From Paenibacillus cremeus (GTDB taxonomy: Bacteria; Bacillota; Bacilli; Paenibacillales; NBRC-103111): a DNA stretch of 64,000 nucleotides. Shown here piece by piece: positions 33,345 through 42,323 of this stretch. The stretch lies in NCBI RefSeq assembly GCF_007786445.1, contig NZ_VNJI01000018.1, positions 58,939-122,938 on the forward strand. Reading direction: 5' to 3'. Both the position numbers and the translations under genes were made by a program. Positions within the stretch are counted from its first letter, which is position 1, and every line of letters starts with the position of its first letter. Below the pieces are notes generated by a model. It was not told the DNA's origin. It searched no databases and saw only the letters and a program-made list of their open reading frames with translations.

Positions 33345-34142
33345 TTAGCCGCCATTTACGTTCAGCTTGCGCACGCCGAGCCGGTAAATCCACGCCACGA
33401 TGAGCACGAGGCCGACTGCCCAGCCCCACTGCACCGCAAGCAGATCGCCTAGCTGCACGGCCTCCCACCGCACCGCCGTTTTGGCTGGAAAATAGAGCAC
33501 CGCTTGAAACGGGAGCCAGCGGCACACCTGCTGCAGCGCTTCGGGGAACAGCTCTAGCGGCATCAGCATCCCGCCAATCGTAAACAGCAGCTTATGGTAC
33601 ACGAACTCCAGCCCCCGGGTCTCCTCCACCCAGAACGCACAGAGCGCCAGAATCATATTCAGCAAAAAATTGACCGTCACCGCCCCAAGGCTCATCACTG
33701 CAAACCCAGCCCAGCCCCACCCAAAATCCGGCAAGCCGAACACGGCGATTCCGAGCATGCAGCCTACCGCCAAATTCACGCACAGCCGAACGTACACCTC
33801 GCTGATGTAAGCCACATAGTGGTAGCCGATGTAGCTGAACGGTTTGGTCAGCTTGTAGCCGACGTCCCCGCTCTTCACTTCCTCCTCCACCCGCGTGGTG
33901 AGGCTCGGAAATGCCATCGTCAGCGCTTCGGCGAACAGGATGTACCAGATGATTTGGCGAAAGGTGTAGCCTTCGATCATCGCTTTTCCTTCGCCTTGAT
34001 ACGTCGTCTGCCAGAGCTGAATGAAGATGTACATGATAATGACGAGAAAAATTGACCGGATCAAAAAATCGTACACATACGCCAGATGGCTTCGCAGACT
34101 GATCCGCCCTACGGCGGTATATTTCAGCACCTTCGTCCTCAT
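33345..34142 (-). CDS. ABC-2 type exporter permease, first subunit
   Basis: This 265-residue membrane protein has about six helices. The N-terminal soluble helix precedes F-L-I-R-S-I-F-L-V-I-I-M-Y. ATG at 34142 overlaps the ATPase stop (ATGA) and is nine bases after AGGAAGG. It is followed by the second permease at 33319 with 25 bases between. Paired ABC-2 permeases behind a DrrA-like ATPase are common in Paenibacillus and usually export lipids, peptides or antibiotics. Confidence 0.85.
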   Translation of the reverse strand: MRTKVLKYTAVGRISLRSHLAYVYDFLIRSIFLVIIMYIFIQLWQTTYQGEGKAMIEGYTFRQIIWYILFAEALTMAFPSLTTRVEEEVKSGDVGYKLTKPFSYIGYHYVAYISEVYVRLCVNLAVGCMLGIAVFGLPDFGWGWAGFAVMSLGAVTVNFLLNMILALCAFWVEETRGLEFVYHKLLFTIGGMLMPLELFPEALQQVCRWLPFQAVLYFPAKTAVRWEAVQLGDLLAVQWGWAVGLVLIVAWIYRLGVRKLNVNGG

Positions 34143-35134
34143 GAGGCACCGCCTTCCTGGGGACGCTCGTAGATGTGCGTGATGATCCGCTCCATCGGCG
34201 GGTCCTCGATGGTGATATCCGACACCCGGTAGTGCTGCACCAGATGCGCCAGCACCTCCTCCATCGAGGCCCGCTTCGTATCCACCGACAGCTGCAGCAC
34301 GCGGTCCGTCTGCTCGAGTACCTTCGCGCCTGCGAAGCGGAACGGCTGCCCCGGCTCCAGCAGCTGGAGCCGTATCATTTTGTCCGTCAAGAGCTCCCGC
34401 TTCATCGCCTCGACGGTATCGTCGAAGATCGCCTGCCCGTAGTTGATCACGACGGCCCGGCGGCACAGCTGCTCGATATCGCCCGCATCATGCGAGGTGA
34501 GGAACACGGTCGTGCCTTCCTCCCGGTTCATCTGCAGGATGAGCTCGCGAATCTTCTGCTTCACCACCACGTCGAGCCCGATGGTCGGCTCGTCGAGGAA
34601 CAAAATCTGCGGTCGGTGCAGCATCGCCGCCGCCACCTCACAGCGCATCCGCTCGCCCAGCGACAGCTTGCGCACCGGCGTGTTCAAGTACGGCTCCAGC
34701 TCGAAGCTGCGTACCAGCTCCTTGCGCCGGGCAAGATAGTCGCTGCGCTTTAGCTCATAGATGCGGCTCATCAGCTCGAAGGAATCGATCGGCGGCAGGT
34801 GGTACCACAGCTGCGACTTTTGGCCGAACACGGAGCCGATCCGGTATGCCAGGCGGCTGCGCTCCTTCCAGGGGCAATACCCCAGCACCTCCGCATGGCC
34901 GTCCGTCGGATGGAGAATGCCGGTGAGCATCTTGATGGTCGTCGACTTCCCCGCCCCGTTGGGGCCAAGAAACGCCAGCGTCTCCCCTCGCTCCACCTCC
35001 AGATCGATCCCGTGCACCGCGATTTTCTCGCTGTAGCGCGGCCGCACCAAAGCGCGCATGCTGCCGAGGAGGCCCTCCTCCTTCCGCTTCACCGCAAACC
35101 GTTTCGTCAATCCCTTCACACCGATGGCTTTCAT
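34139..35134 (-). CDS. ABC exporter ATP-binding protein (DrrA/NatA-like)
   Basis: This 331-residue ATPase has Walker A G-P-N-G-A-G-K-S-T-T near 58, signature L-S-L-G-E-R-M near 157, Walker B I-L-F-L-D-E-P-T-I-G-L-D near 180 and the H-loop S-H-D-A-G-D near 215. About 100 C-terminal residues form the regulatory domain of this subgroup. ATG at 35134 follows AAAGGAG. It is the first gene of the exporter operon, preceded by a 265-nt leader with an intrinsic terminator, so expression is probably attenuated. Confidence 0.92.
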   Translation of the reverse strand: MKAIGVKGLTKRFAVKRKEEGLLGSMRALVRPRYSEKIAVHGIDLEVERGETLAFLGPNGAGKSTTIKMLTGILHPTDGHAEVLGYCPWKERSRLAYRIGSVFGQKSQLWYHLPPIDSFELMSRIYELKRSDYLARRKELVRSFELEPYLNTPVRKLSLGERMRCEVAAAMLHRPQILFLDEPTIGLDVVVKQKIRELILQMNREEGTTVFLTSHDAGDIEQLCRRAVVINYGQAIFDDTVEAMKRELLTDKMIRLQLLEPGQPFRFAGAKVLEQTDRVLQLSVDTKRASMEEVLAHLVQHYRVSDITIEDPPMERIITHIYERPQEGGAS

Positions 35135-35161
35135 CTGGTTCTACTCCTTTCCTCTGCTAAA

Positions 35162-35399
35162 GCAGAAAAGACCTCGCGCTCTGCTCGCGCCGTTAATACG
35201 GCGGAACTTGCACGAGGTCTTCTATCCCCTGAGCTGGCCGCCCCATCGGGGAGCGGCGGCAGCGTCGCTGTAGCGCTTCTATCGCATGCGCCGGCTTCGC
35301 TTGGTTCGCCCGAGTATCTCTGACTCGTCGGATCCCTAGTCCAACTTTCCGCGTATTACCATCCCGCAGAAAGTTGAACTGCAAGCCCTTCCACTAATT
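35162..35399 (-). ncRNA. Structured leader with terminator before the ABC-2 exporter operon, class unknown
   Basis: From an inferred start near 35399 the minus strand folds first into a 12-bp hairpin (35376-35365 with 35353-35342, one G-U), then a CGAGT/ACTCG hairpin (35334-35311 region), a GC-rich middle with CTCCCC and GGGGCGG segments, and lastly AAGACCTCG pairing with CGAGGTCTT followed by TTTTC near 35168, an intrinsic terminator with an inner GCCGT-ATTA-ACGGC hairpin. CTCCCC and AGGGGA offer an alternative pairing. It contains no T-box, purine, SAM, TPP, FMN or cobalamin hallmark that I can recognise. Confidence 0.6.
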
Positions 35400-35405
35400 T
35401 TGAAT

Positions 35406-35434
35406 ATCTTACCACGCCATGTAAGGTGTGGCAA
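35406..35434 (-). promoter_or_regulatory. Promoter of the ABC-2 exporter leader
   Basis: On the minus strand TTGCCA (35434-35429) and TAAGAT (35411-35406) are spaced by 17 bases. The predicted start falls about 25 bases before the first hairpin. Confidence 0.55.
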
Positions 35435-35584
35435 GAAGAAATTTCCAGATGTTTGTACAGCATCTGCGGCGCGATTGGGCTAAAGTGCGGTAAATTTCCC
35501 CTACATTGACGCTAGAGCCGGCCGTTCGCCCATATATGTGGGACCTTTCCCGCACTTCGCGGCTTACTCGCGCATGCCGCTCGC

Positions 35585-36565
35585 TTAAGGCATCTTGCTC
35601 CCCCGCGAGGTCACGTACAGATCGTACCACTCCTCGCGCGACAGCGTGATGCGCTCCGCCTTCGCACAAGCGCGGATGCGGTCCGGGCTGGTCGTGCCAA
35701 TGACCGGCTGAATGCCGGCAGGATGGCGCATCAGCCACGCGAGCACGATCGCCTCCGTGGAAACCTCCTTCTGCCGAGCCAGCTCCTGCACGAGCGCGGC
35801 CGCTTGGCGGATGCTCTCCGACTGGGCATCCAAGTTGCAGCCAGCGAACACGCCCCGGGCCAGCGGGCTCCACGATTGCACCTGGATGTGCTCCAGGCGG
35901 CAGTACTCCAGCAGCCCCTCGGGGAAGTTCACCTGCGCCCCGGCCTTCTGGTTCACCAGCACAGAGGCGTCCACCCAATCCAAAGCCGCCAAATTCAGCT
36001 CCAGCTGGTTGGCAACGAGCGGCTCGTCCAGACAGGAGCTCAGCAGCCGAATCTGCGACGGGCTCATGTTGGATACGCCGAAGCTTCGCACCTTGCCGGC
36101 CTGCTTCAGCTTGCCAAAGGCGCTCGCCACCTCCTCCGGCTCCATCAGCGGATCAGGACGGTGCAGCAGCAAAATATCGAGCGCTTCTACGCCGAGCCGG
36201 CTCAAGATGCCGTCCACGCTCTCGAGAATATGGGCCTCGGAGAAATCGTACCGTCCCGGACGGCCCGGCCCTTCTACGCGGCGAATGCCGCATTTGGACT
36301 GCAAAATGATGCGGTCGCGAAGCTCTGGACGCTCCTTGAGCACCTGTCCGAAAGCCTGCTCCGCCTTCCCCATCGCGTAAATGTTCGCATGATCGAACAT
36401 GTTGATGCCGACGGCCAGCGCCGCCTCGACCGCTTCATGCGCTTTTTTAAAATCGTCCGCTGTCAGCGGATTTTGGTTCGCGCCTCCGCCTAGGCCCATG
36501 CAGCCCAGTACCAAGCGGCTTGCTTGGATGCCGTGTTTATGTAAAGCCAGTGGTTTCGTTGTCAT
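35585..36565 (-). CDS. Aldo/keto reductase (YdhF-like)
   Basis: This 326-residue NADPH-dependent reductase of the AKR superfamily has the catalytic tetrad visible: D and Y in M-F-D-H-A-N-I-Y near 57-64, K in L-Q-S-K-C-G near 90, H in L-L-L-H-R-P-D near 130. The C-terminal cofactor segment is P-V-I-G-T-T-S-P-D-R-I near 292. The YdhF-type pattern (N-Q-L-E-L-N, W-S-P-L-A-R-G) fits. ATG follows GGAGGAA at about ten bases. It is monocistronic. The physiological substrate is unknown. Confidence 0.9.
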   Translation of the reverse strand: MTTKPLALHKHGIQASRLVLGCMGLGGGANQNPLTADDFKKAHEAVEAALAVGINMFDHANIYAMGKAEQAFGQVLKERPELRDRIILQSKCGIRRVEGPGRPGRYDFSEAHILESVDGILSRLGVEALDILLLHRPDPLMEPEEVASAFGKLKQAGKVRSFGVSNMSPSQIRLLSSCLDEPLVANQLELNLAALDWVDASVLVNQKAGAQVNFPEGLLEYCRLEHIQVQSWSPLARGVFAGCNLDAQSESIRQAAALVQELARQKEVSTEAIVLAWLMRHPAGIQPVIGTTSPDRIRACAKAERITLSREEWYDLYVTSRGSKMP

Positions 36566-36668
36566 GTGATCGAGTTCCTCCGTTAACCTGAATGTCCAAT
36601 CCTATAAACATGCCAAATTATACTCGACTCCGCTAATCTTGCAAAGAACTGAAAAAGTATTGTATTAC

Positions 36669-37526
36669 TTACGTTCCGGTAACCCCGCCGCCGCCCATTT
36701 TAACGTAGTCCCGCGGCGTGACTCCCACTCGTTTTTTAAACATGCGCAGAAAGCTGGTGTAGTCGTTGAACCCAGACTTCAAGCAGGCTTCCGTGACGTT
36801 GCTGCCTTCGGCGAGGTATTTTTTGGCCATGGAGATGCGCTTGTAAATGATGTACTCGTGGATCGTACTGCCGGTATATTTTTTGAACAGCTTGATCAGG
36901 TAAAATTTGTTGATAAAAAATTCCTTCTCCAAATGATCCAGCGAAAGCTCCTGATCCAAATTCAGCTCAATGTAATCCAGAATCGGAGACAGCTTGTGGT
37001 GCATGTTAATGCCTTCATCCGACTTCTGATGGTCAAACAGATGATTGATGAACACCAAAATTTCCATAAAGCAACTCAGCTTCAGGATCTCGTTGCCCTC
37101 GGCCGGATTTTTCTGCAAATATTCGTACTTCATGAACAGACTTTGGAGCGCCGCCACTTCCTTGGGGCTCAAGGTCATCTTGTTCTGCTCGCCGTTCTTG
37201 CGGTGATAAAAGCAGCGCAGCGGGTCAAAGCCGTCCGTCTGGAACGCTGTAACCATCTGCGGACTGAACTCGATCGTAATGCGCTCATACCACGCCTCGG
37301 AGGAAAAGGCCGGCTTATGAATCTCATGCTCGTTGGTGATCATCAGATCGCCGAACTGCAGCGGGTAGACGGTTTTTTCCACAAAGTAGTTGACGTCCCC
37401 CTGAAGCAAAAAGTAAATTTCGCACCCGCCGTGCAGGTGAAACTCGATATTAGGCGCTTTGCGCTGCAGATGCGAGTATTGGATGTTCTTATCGATGTTC
37501 GTTAGATAGGTTCCCAGCACAGGCAC
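36669..37526 (-). CDS. AraC-family transcriptional regulator
   Basis: This 285-residue regulator has an N-terminal cupin sensor (H-L-H-G-G-C-E-I-Y near 33) and a C-terminal AraC domain (about 185-283) ending T-P-R-D-Y-V-K-M. The start is probably GTG at 37526, preceded by AAGGAG; a second GTG at 37520 has better spacing. An upstream ATG at 37577 would add a basic hydrophobic stretch lying before the ribosome site. It is divergent from a Gfo/Idh-isomerase operon, mirroring the module at 8.5-11.4 kb. Confidence 0.85.
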   Translation of the reverse strand: MPVLGTYLTNIDKNIQYSHLQRKAPNIEFHLHGGCEIYFLLQGDVNYFVEKTVYPLQFGDLMITNEHEIHKPAFSSEAWYERITIEFSPQMVTAFQTDGFDPLRCFYHRKNGEQNKMTLSPKEVAALQSLFMKYEYLQKNPAEGNEILKLSCFMEILVFINHLFDHQKSDEGINMHHKLSPILDYIELNLDQELSLDHLEKEFFINKFYLIKLFKKYTGSTIHEYIIYKRISMAKKYLAEGSNVTEACLKSGFNDYTSFLRMFKKRVGVTPRDYVKMGGGGVTGT

Positions 37527-37669
37527 GCCTCTCCTTCTAAAAAACAATAAAAGCCATATTTTTAGCAAATTACACAAGGAAGTTGTATTTATTATAGATT
37601 AACATGCTTAGTAATGGAAGGGTTTACATGCCATTTCAGAACTTCTAAATTTTTCTTTAGAGAGGTTGT

Positions 37670-38869
37670 ATGCCCATGAGCGCAAACCGCAAGCTGAAAA
37701 TCGGACTAATCGGACTCGGCAATATCGGAGGCCACCACGTAAACTACTTATCCACGATGGACAACGTAGAGCTCGTAGGCGTATGCGACATAAACAAGGC
37801 GAAGGCCGACGAGGTCGCCGCCAAAGCTGGAACAACGGCGTACTACAGCCATACGGAGCTGTTTGATAAATCCGGTCTGGAAGCGGTCATCATCGCCGTG
37901 CCGCACTATGATCACACGCCGATCAGCATCGAGGCGTTTGAGCGCGGACTGCATGTCCTCTGCGAGAAGCCGCTGGCCGTCCATGTCAACGACGCTAACA
38001 AGTCGATCGCTGCTTATGAGGCTGCCAAGCAATCCAATCCGGACCTCGTATTCGGCTTGATGTTCCAGGAGCGTACGTTTCCTTTTTATATGAAAATTAA
38101 AAACTTCATCCAGAGCGGCGAGCTCGGCCAATTGACCCGCGCCACCTGGATTCATACCGACTGGTTCCGCTCCCAGCGCTACTATGACAGCGGTGACTGG
38201 CGCGCCACCTGGGCAGGCGAAGGCGGCGGCATTCTGACCAACCAATGTCCGCATACGCTGGATATGTATCAATGGCTGTTCGGCGTGCCTGCGCAAATTA
38301 CTGGACATGCCCATATCGGCAAGTACCATCATATCGAGGTCGAGGACGAGGTAACGGCGTACTTCGAGCATGCGAACGGGATGATCGGCCATCTCATCGT
38401 AACGACGGCGGAGCTGCCGGGCACGAACCGCCTCGAAATTATCGGCGAGAACGGCAAGCTGGTCTACGAGAACGAGAAGCTCGTGTTCTACCGCAACCGG
38501 ATGTCGATGCTGAAATATTCGATGGAAACCGAAGGGAAATTCGAACGAGTGGAAACCTGGTATACCGAAATTCCTGTTAATACGAAAGTGGCTACCGGGC
38601 ATAAAGTAGTGACCGAGAAGTTTGTGCGCAAGGTGTTGACCGGTCAAGGCGAGCTCATCGCCCATGGCTCCGAAGGCGTGAACGGACTGCAAATCGCCAA
38701 CGGCATCATGCTGTCCTCCTTCAACAAGCAGACGGTGAACGTACCGATCGATGGCGATGCGTTCGAAAGCAAGCTGCAGGAGCTGATCAAAACATCCAAG
38801 TTCGTCAAAAAATCGGCGCAAGCGGAAGCTGCAGCCACCAGTGATTTCAGCAAATCATTCAGCGTTTAA
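37670..38869 (+). CDS. Gfo/Idh/MocA-family oxidoreductase
   Basis: This 399-residue NAD(P)-dependent dehydrogenase has its Rossmann loop I-G-L-I-G-L-G-N-I-G-G near 11-21 and catalytic C-E-K-P-L-A-V near 101. The substrate-binding Q-C-P-H-T-L-D-M histidine is near 198. ATG at 37670 is four bases from GAGAGG; ATG at 37676 is ten bases away and equally likely. It is followed by a sugar phosphate isomerase gene after 23 bases and is divergent from an AraC regulator. The substrate is unknown. Confidence 0.88.
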   Translation: MPMSANRKLKIGLIGLGNIGGHHVNYLSTMDNVELVGVCDINKAKADEVAAKAGTTAYYSHTELFDKSGLEAVIIAVPHYDHTPISIEAFERGLHVLCEKPLAVHVNDANKSIAAYEAAKQSNPDLVFGLMFQERTFPFYMKIKNFIQSGELGQLTRATWIHTDWFRSQRYYDSGDWRATWAGEGGGILTNQCPHTLDMYQWLFGVPAQITGHAHIGKYHHIEVEDEVTAYFEHANGMIGHLIVTTAELPGTNRLEIIGENGKLVYENEKLVFYRNRMSMLKYSMETEGKFERVETWYTEIPVNTKVATGHKVVTEKFVRKVLTGQGELIAHGSEGVNGLQIANGIMLSSFNKQTVNVPIDGDAFESKLQELIKTSKFVKKSAQAEAAATSDFSKSFSV

Positions 38870-38892
38870 CTTAGACGGAGGGATTATTGACC

Positions 38893-39714
38893 ATGATCAA
38901 AATCACTTGCTTTGCCGATGAGATTTCGAAAGAGCTCGAAGAGCAGCTGGACGTCCTGGAGCAGGAAGGCGTGCGTCACCTGGAGGTGCGCGGCATCTGG
39001 GGGAAAAATGTGCTGGATTTTACGCAGGATGAGCTGCAGCAAATCCGCACACGACTGCAGGAGCGCGGCTTCGCCGTCTCCTCCATCGGTTCGCCGATCG
39101 GTAAGTATGAAGTCACTGACCCGGTGGAGCCTCAGCTGGAGGCGCTGGACAAGGCCATCGCTGCCGCCCGGGCCCTGGATACACCTTATATCCGGATCTT
39201 CTCCTTCCGTACGCCGAAGGACGAGCCGGTCGAAAATTACAGCGGCGAAGTGCTTCGCAGAATGAAGCTGCTCACTGAGCGCGCGGAGCAGGAAGGCGTG
39301 ACGCTGCTGCTCGAGAACGACAGCAACCTGTACGGGAACACGGACGACCGCTGCCTGGAGATTCTGGCGCACTGCAGCTCCCCTCGTCTGCGCGCTGCGT
39401 TCGACCCGGGCAACTACGTGATGAACAACGTGAAGCCGATGGTCGATGCGTATCCGAAGGTAAGCAGCCACATCGAGTACATCCACATCAAGGATGCGAC
39501 GGTCGAGCCTCGGCAGTTCGTTCCCGCCGGCGCAGGCAGCGGCGACATTCCGGCGCTGCTGGCTGACCTCAAGGCGCGCGGATTCTCCGGCTTCCTCTCG
39601 GTGGAGCCGCATCTGCACCACTATTTGCCGGAGGCCAGCAATCCGGAGCGCGTCGTGACCGCGATCCGCGCCCTGCAGCAGCTGCTCAAGGATGCCGACT
39701 GGGCCTGGGAATAA
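38893..39714 (+). CDS. Sugar phosphate isomerase/epimerase (TIM barrel)
   Basis: This 273-residue xylose-isomerase-like protein has its metal site seen as L-L-E-N-D near 140, A-F-D-P-G-N-Y near 175, I-H-I-K-D-A near 198 and S-V-E-P-H near 238. ATG at 38893 is ten bases after GGAGG; a TTG two codons earlier is too close. It forms a unit with the preceding Gfo/Idh gene, so the two probably act on consecutive intermediates of one sugar. Confidence 0.85.
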   Translation: MIKITCFADEISKELEEQLDVLEQEGVRHLEVRGIWGKNVLDFTQDELQQIRTRLQERGFAVSSIGSPIGKYEVTDPVEPQLEALDKAIAAARALDTPYIRIFSFRTPKDEPVENYSGEVLRRMKLLTERAEQEGVTLLLENDSNLYGNTDDRCLEILAHCSSPRLRAAFDPGNYVMNNVKPMVDAYPKVSSHIEYIHIKDATVEPRQFVPAGAGSGDIPALLADLKARGFSGFLSVEPHLHHYLPEASNPERVVTAIRALQQLLKDADWAWE

Positions 39715-39725
39715 GGCCGTAAATA

Positions 39726-39770
39726 AACAAGGGAGCTACCTCGTCGACGACGATGTGGCTCCCTTGTTTT
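39726..39770. terminator. Bidirectional terminator
   Basis: AACAAGGGAGCtAC pairs with GTgGCTCCCTTGTT (one mismatch) over a 17-nt loop and runs into TTTTCGTTTT. It lies between convergent stops at 39714 and 39775. Confidence 0.88.
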
Positions 39771-39774
39771 CGTT

Positions 39775-41001
39775 TTAGTTCGCCCGCTGATGTCTGCGAA
39801 TGAGAATAAAATAACACAGCACGGAGCAGGTAGACGTGATTGCGATCAGAATCCCCAAAGGCAAGGCCGTGTGGCCTCCGCCAAGTCCTGCCAGCGGCGA
39901 AGTGATGGCTCCGAACATCAGGGACAGCACGCCGAGCAGAGCCGATGCGCTGCCCGCCGACTTCCCTTGGTTTTGCAGGGCAAGCGAGGAGCTGGTCGGA
40001 CCGACGACGCCGACGCTGGACACGATGAGGAAGAAGGCCACCCATACCCCTGCGAGCCCTGCCCCGGTCAGCAATCCAACGAGCAGAAGAATACCGCCTG
40101 CCGCTGCCATCCCATACCCCCAGACCAGCAGCTTGATTTCGGGGATTCGGCCGACCAGCTGCCCCGTGATCTGGGAAGCCAGCACGAAGCCCAGTCCGTT
40201 CGCCGCAAAAATGAGGCTGTACGTCTGAGGCGAGACTCCGAACACATTTTGCAATACAAAGGATGATCCGGATAAATACGCGAACAGGGAGGCGGTGACG
40301 AAGCCCGAGGAGAGGGCAAAGCCCATAAACACCCGATCACGAAGAATCCTGCCGAAGGTAGAGACCGTCGAGCCGATGCCGCCCTTCGAGCGTCGATTCG
40401 CCGGCAGCGTCTCGCGCAAGGCCAGCAGCACCGTAAAGAACATGACGATGCCAACCAGACACAGGACAACAAATACGCCGCGCCAAGAGGTGAAGCGAAG
40501 CAGCTGTCCTCCGATGATCGGAGCAATAATCGGACCTGCTCCATTGACAATCATAAGTAAGGTCAAAAATTTGGTCAGCTCCGTACCGGAGAATAAATCT
40601 CTGGCTACTGCCCTAGAAACGACCATCCCTGCCGCGCCGAAAAAGCCCTGAAGCGCCCGCAGTCCAATCAGCCACCAAATATTCGGACTAAACGCCAGCA
40701 GCAGCGAGCATAGAGCATAAACGGCCAAGCCGAGCAGCATCGGCAATCGTCTTCCCCGGATATCGCTGATCGGTCCAGCTAACAATTGGCCTAGAACCAG
40801 CCCCAGCAGGTATAAGGTCAAGCTCAGCTGAACATAGGATTCGGTCGTGTGAAATTCGGCCACCACGGCCGGAAGCGCCGGCAAATACATATCGATGGTT
40901 AGCGGCCCCATCATAGCCAAGGAGCCTAGAATGGCTACTAAACCCGCTTTGGACGGCACACCTGAAGCTGTACCTGCCCTCTGCGCTGTACTACTGCTCA
41001 T
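39775..41001 (-). CDS. Bcr/CflA-type MFS multidrug exporter
   Basis: This 408-residue exporter has 12 helices. The Bcr/CflA opening T-I-D-M-Y-L-P-A-L-P (near 37-46) and motif A G-P-I-S-D-I-R-G-R-R near 78 are clear. It exports drugs such as bicyclomycin-type compounds in characterised homologues. ATG at 41001 is ten bases after AAGGAG; an in-frame ATG at 41055 lies upstream of that site. It is monocistronic and divergent from an aldo/keto reductase gene. Confidence 0.9.
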   Translation of the reverse strand: MSSSTAQRAGTASGVPSKAGLVAILGSLAMMGPLTIDMYLPALPAVVAEFHTTESYVQLSLTLYLLGLVLGQLLAGPISDIRGRRLPMLLGLAVYALCSLLLAFSPNIWWLIGLRALQGFFGAAGMVVSRAVARDLFSGTELTKFLTLLMIVNGAGPIIAPIIGGQLLRFTSWRGVFVVLCLVGIVMFFTVLLALRETLPANRRSKGGIGSTVSTFGRILRDRVFMGFALSSGFVTASLFAYLSGSSFVLQNVFGVSPQTYSLIFAANGLGFVLASQITGQLVGRIPEIKLLVWGYGMAAAGGILLLVGLLTGAGLAGVWVAFFLIVSSVGVVGPTSSSLALQNQGKSAGSASALLGVLSLMFGAITSPLAGLGGGHTALPLGILIAITSTCSVLCYFILIRRHQRAN

Positions 41002-41174
41002 TTTGTTTATTCTCCTTTTCTTTGCTTCAATGGTAGGAACTAACTTATTGTACACTACCGAAACGTATCGATACTAAGCGTGATTTTGAATTGACGAACC
41101 AAATTTTGTCGGGTAATCTAAAATCATTCCTACCTTCATTAGAAAATATTGGGGAACAAAGAGAGGAACTGATT

Positions 41175-42146
41175 ATGTCTAATCCATTGCTGTCCCTTCG
41201 GCCGCTTGCTAATACCGGCCTGATGGTCTCGCCGCTTTGCGTAGGTGCTGCCCCGCTCGGAGACATGCCAGAAACGTTCGGCTTCGGCGTACCGGAAGAT
41301 ATCGCATTGGCTACTGTCCGTGCTGCTTTTGCAAGCGATATCAATTTTCTTGATACGGCTGCTGCCTACGGTGATGGCGAAAGCGAACGCCGCATCGGCA
41401 AGATCGTTCGAGAGAACGGCGGACTACCGCAGGGCTATGTGCTCGCTACCAAAGCAGACCGCTGCTTAAAGACAGGCGACTTCAGCGGAGAGCAAATCAA
41501 GCGCTCCATCGAAGGCAGTCTCGAGCGTCTCGGTCTGGATCACCTGCAATATGTGTATATCCATGATCCGGAGCACACCACATTTGATAATGTGATGGGA
41601 CCCGGCGGCCCGCTTGAAGTGCTGAAAAGCTTCAAAGAGCAAGGCGTCATCGGGCACATTGGCATGTCCGGCGGCCCGGTTGACATGCTCATCCGCTACA
41701 TCGAAACCGGCGAGTTCAGCGCGGTGGAAACGCATAACCGGTACACGCTGCTCAATCGCTCTGCCGATCCGCTGCTCGATGTCGCAAACCGCTTAGGCGT
41801 TGCCGTCATCAACGCTGCTCCATACGGCAGCGGCATGCTGGCGAAAGGGCCGGATGCCTCTACCCGCTATGCTTATAGCGAAGCCCCCCCGCTCCTAATC
41901 GAACGCGCTAAAGCTTATGCCAAGGTGTGCCAAGACTTCCATGTGCCACTCGCTGCAGCAGCGCTTCAATTCTCGATGCGCGATCCGCGCGTCACGAGCA
42001 CCGTCGTCGGCATGACCAAGCCGGAACGTGTCGCCCAAACGCTCGAGCTCGCGAGCTTCCCGATTCCAGCCGAGCTGTGGACAGCGATTGAGGGCATTGG
42101 GTTTGATACGGACGATCCAGAAGCAAGCCGCTGGGCTGAGAAATAA
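41175..42146 (+). CDS. Aldo/keto reductase (D-threo-aldose 1-dehydrogenase-like)
   Basis: This 323-residue AKR has its catalytic residues in F-L-D-T-A-A-A-Y-G near 53, L-A-T-K-A-D near 85 and Y-I-H-D-P-E near 122. The sequence fits the bacterial L-fucose/D-arabinose dehydrogenase group of the AKR superfamily. ATG at 41175 is eight bases after GAGAGG; in-frame ATGs from 41091 lie in the promoter region. It is monocistronic with a terminator behind. The substrate is not determined. Confidence 0.87.
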   Translation: MSNPLLSLRPLANTGLMVSPLCVGAAPLGDMPETFGFGVPEDIALATVRAAFASDINFLDTAAAYGDGESERRIGKIVRENGGLPQGYVLATKADRCLKTGDFSGEQIKRSIEGSLERLGLDHLQYVYIHDPEHTTFDNVMGPGGPLEVLKSFKEQGVIGHIGMSGGPVDMLIRYIETGEFSAVETHNRYTLLNRSADPLLDVANRLGVAVINAAPYGSGMLAKGPDASTRYAYSEAPPLLIERAKAYAKVCQDFHVPLAAAALQFSMRDPRVTSTVVGMTKPERVAQTLELASFPIPAELWTAIEGIGFDTDDPEASRWAEK

Positions 42147-42163
42147 GGAATACGATCGAAAAG

Positions 42164-42187
42164 ACCGCCACTCGAGGCGGTTTTTTT
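42164..42187 (+). terminator. Terminator of the aldo/keto reductase gene
   Basis: ACCGCC pairs with GGCGGT over a 6-nt loop, followed by seven T. Confidence 0.75.
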
Positions 42188-42323
42188 GCCGTTATTCATT
42201 GAGACGGTGAAAAGAAACGCTTGGATCAGCATCGGAATCTTAATTGTGCCCTGCTGCTTGTTCATGCTCCCCCTCTAGTGATCTTCATAAATAAAGTGCT
42301 TTAATCGTTCCCATACATGAAAA

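Noticed and set aside
35177..35220. Possible T-box antiterminator in the ABC leader
   Set aside because: The invariant TGGNACC bulge sequence and Stem I elements are absent.
35409..35978. 189-codon minus-strand frame across the AKR 3' end and leader promoter
   Set aside because: It is a different frame of the aldo/keto reductase gene and crosses the promoter of the ABC leader.
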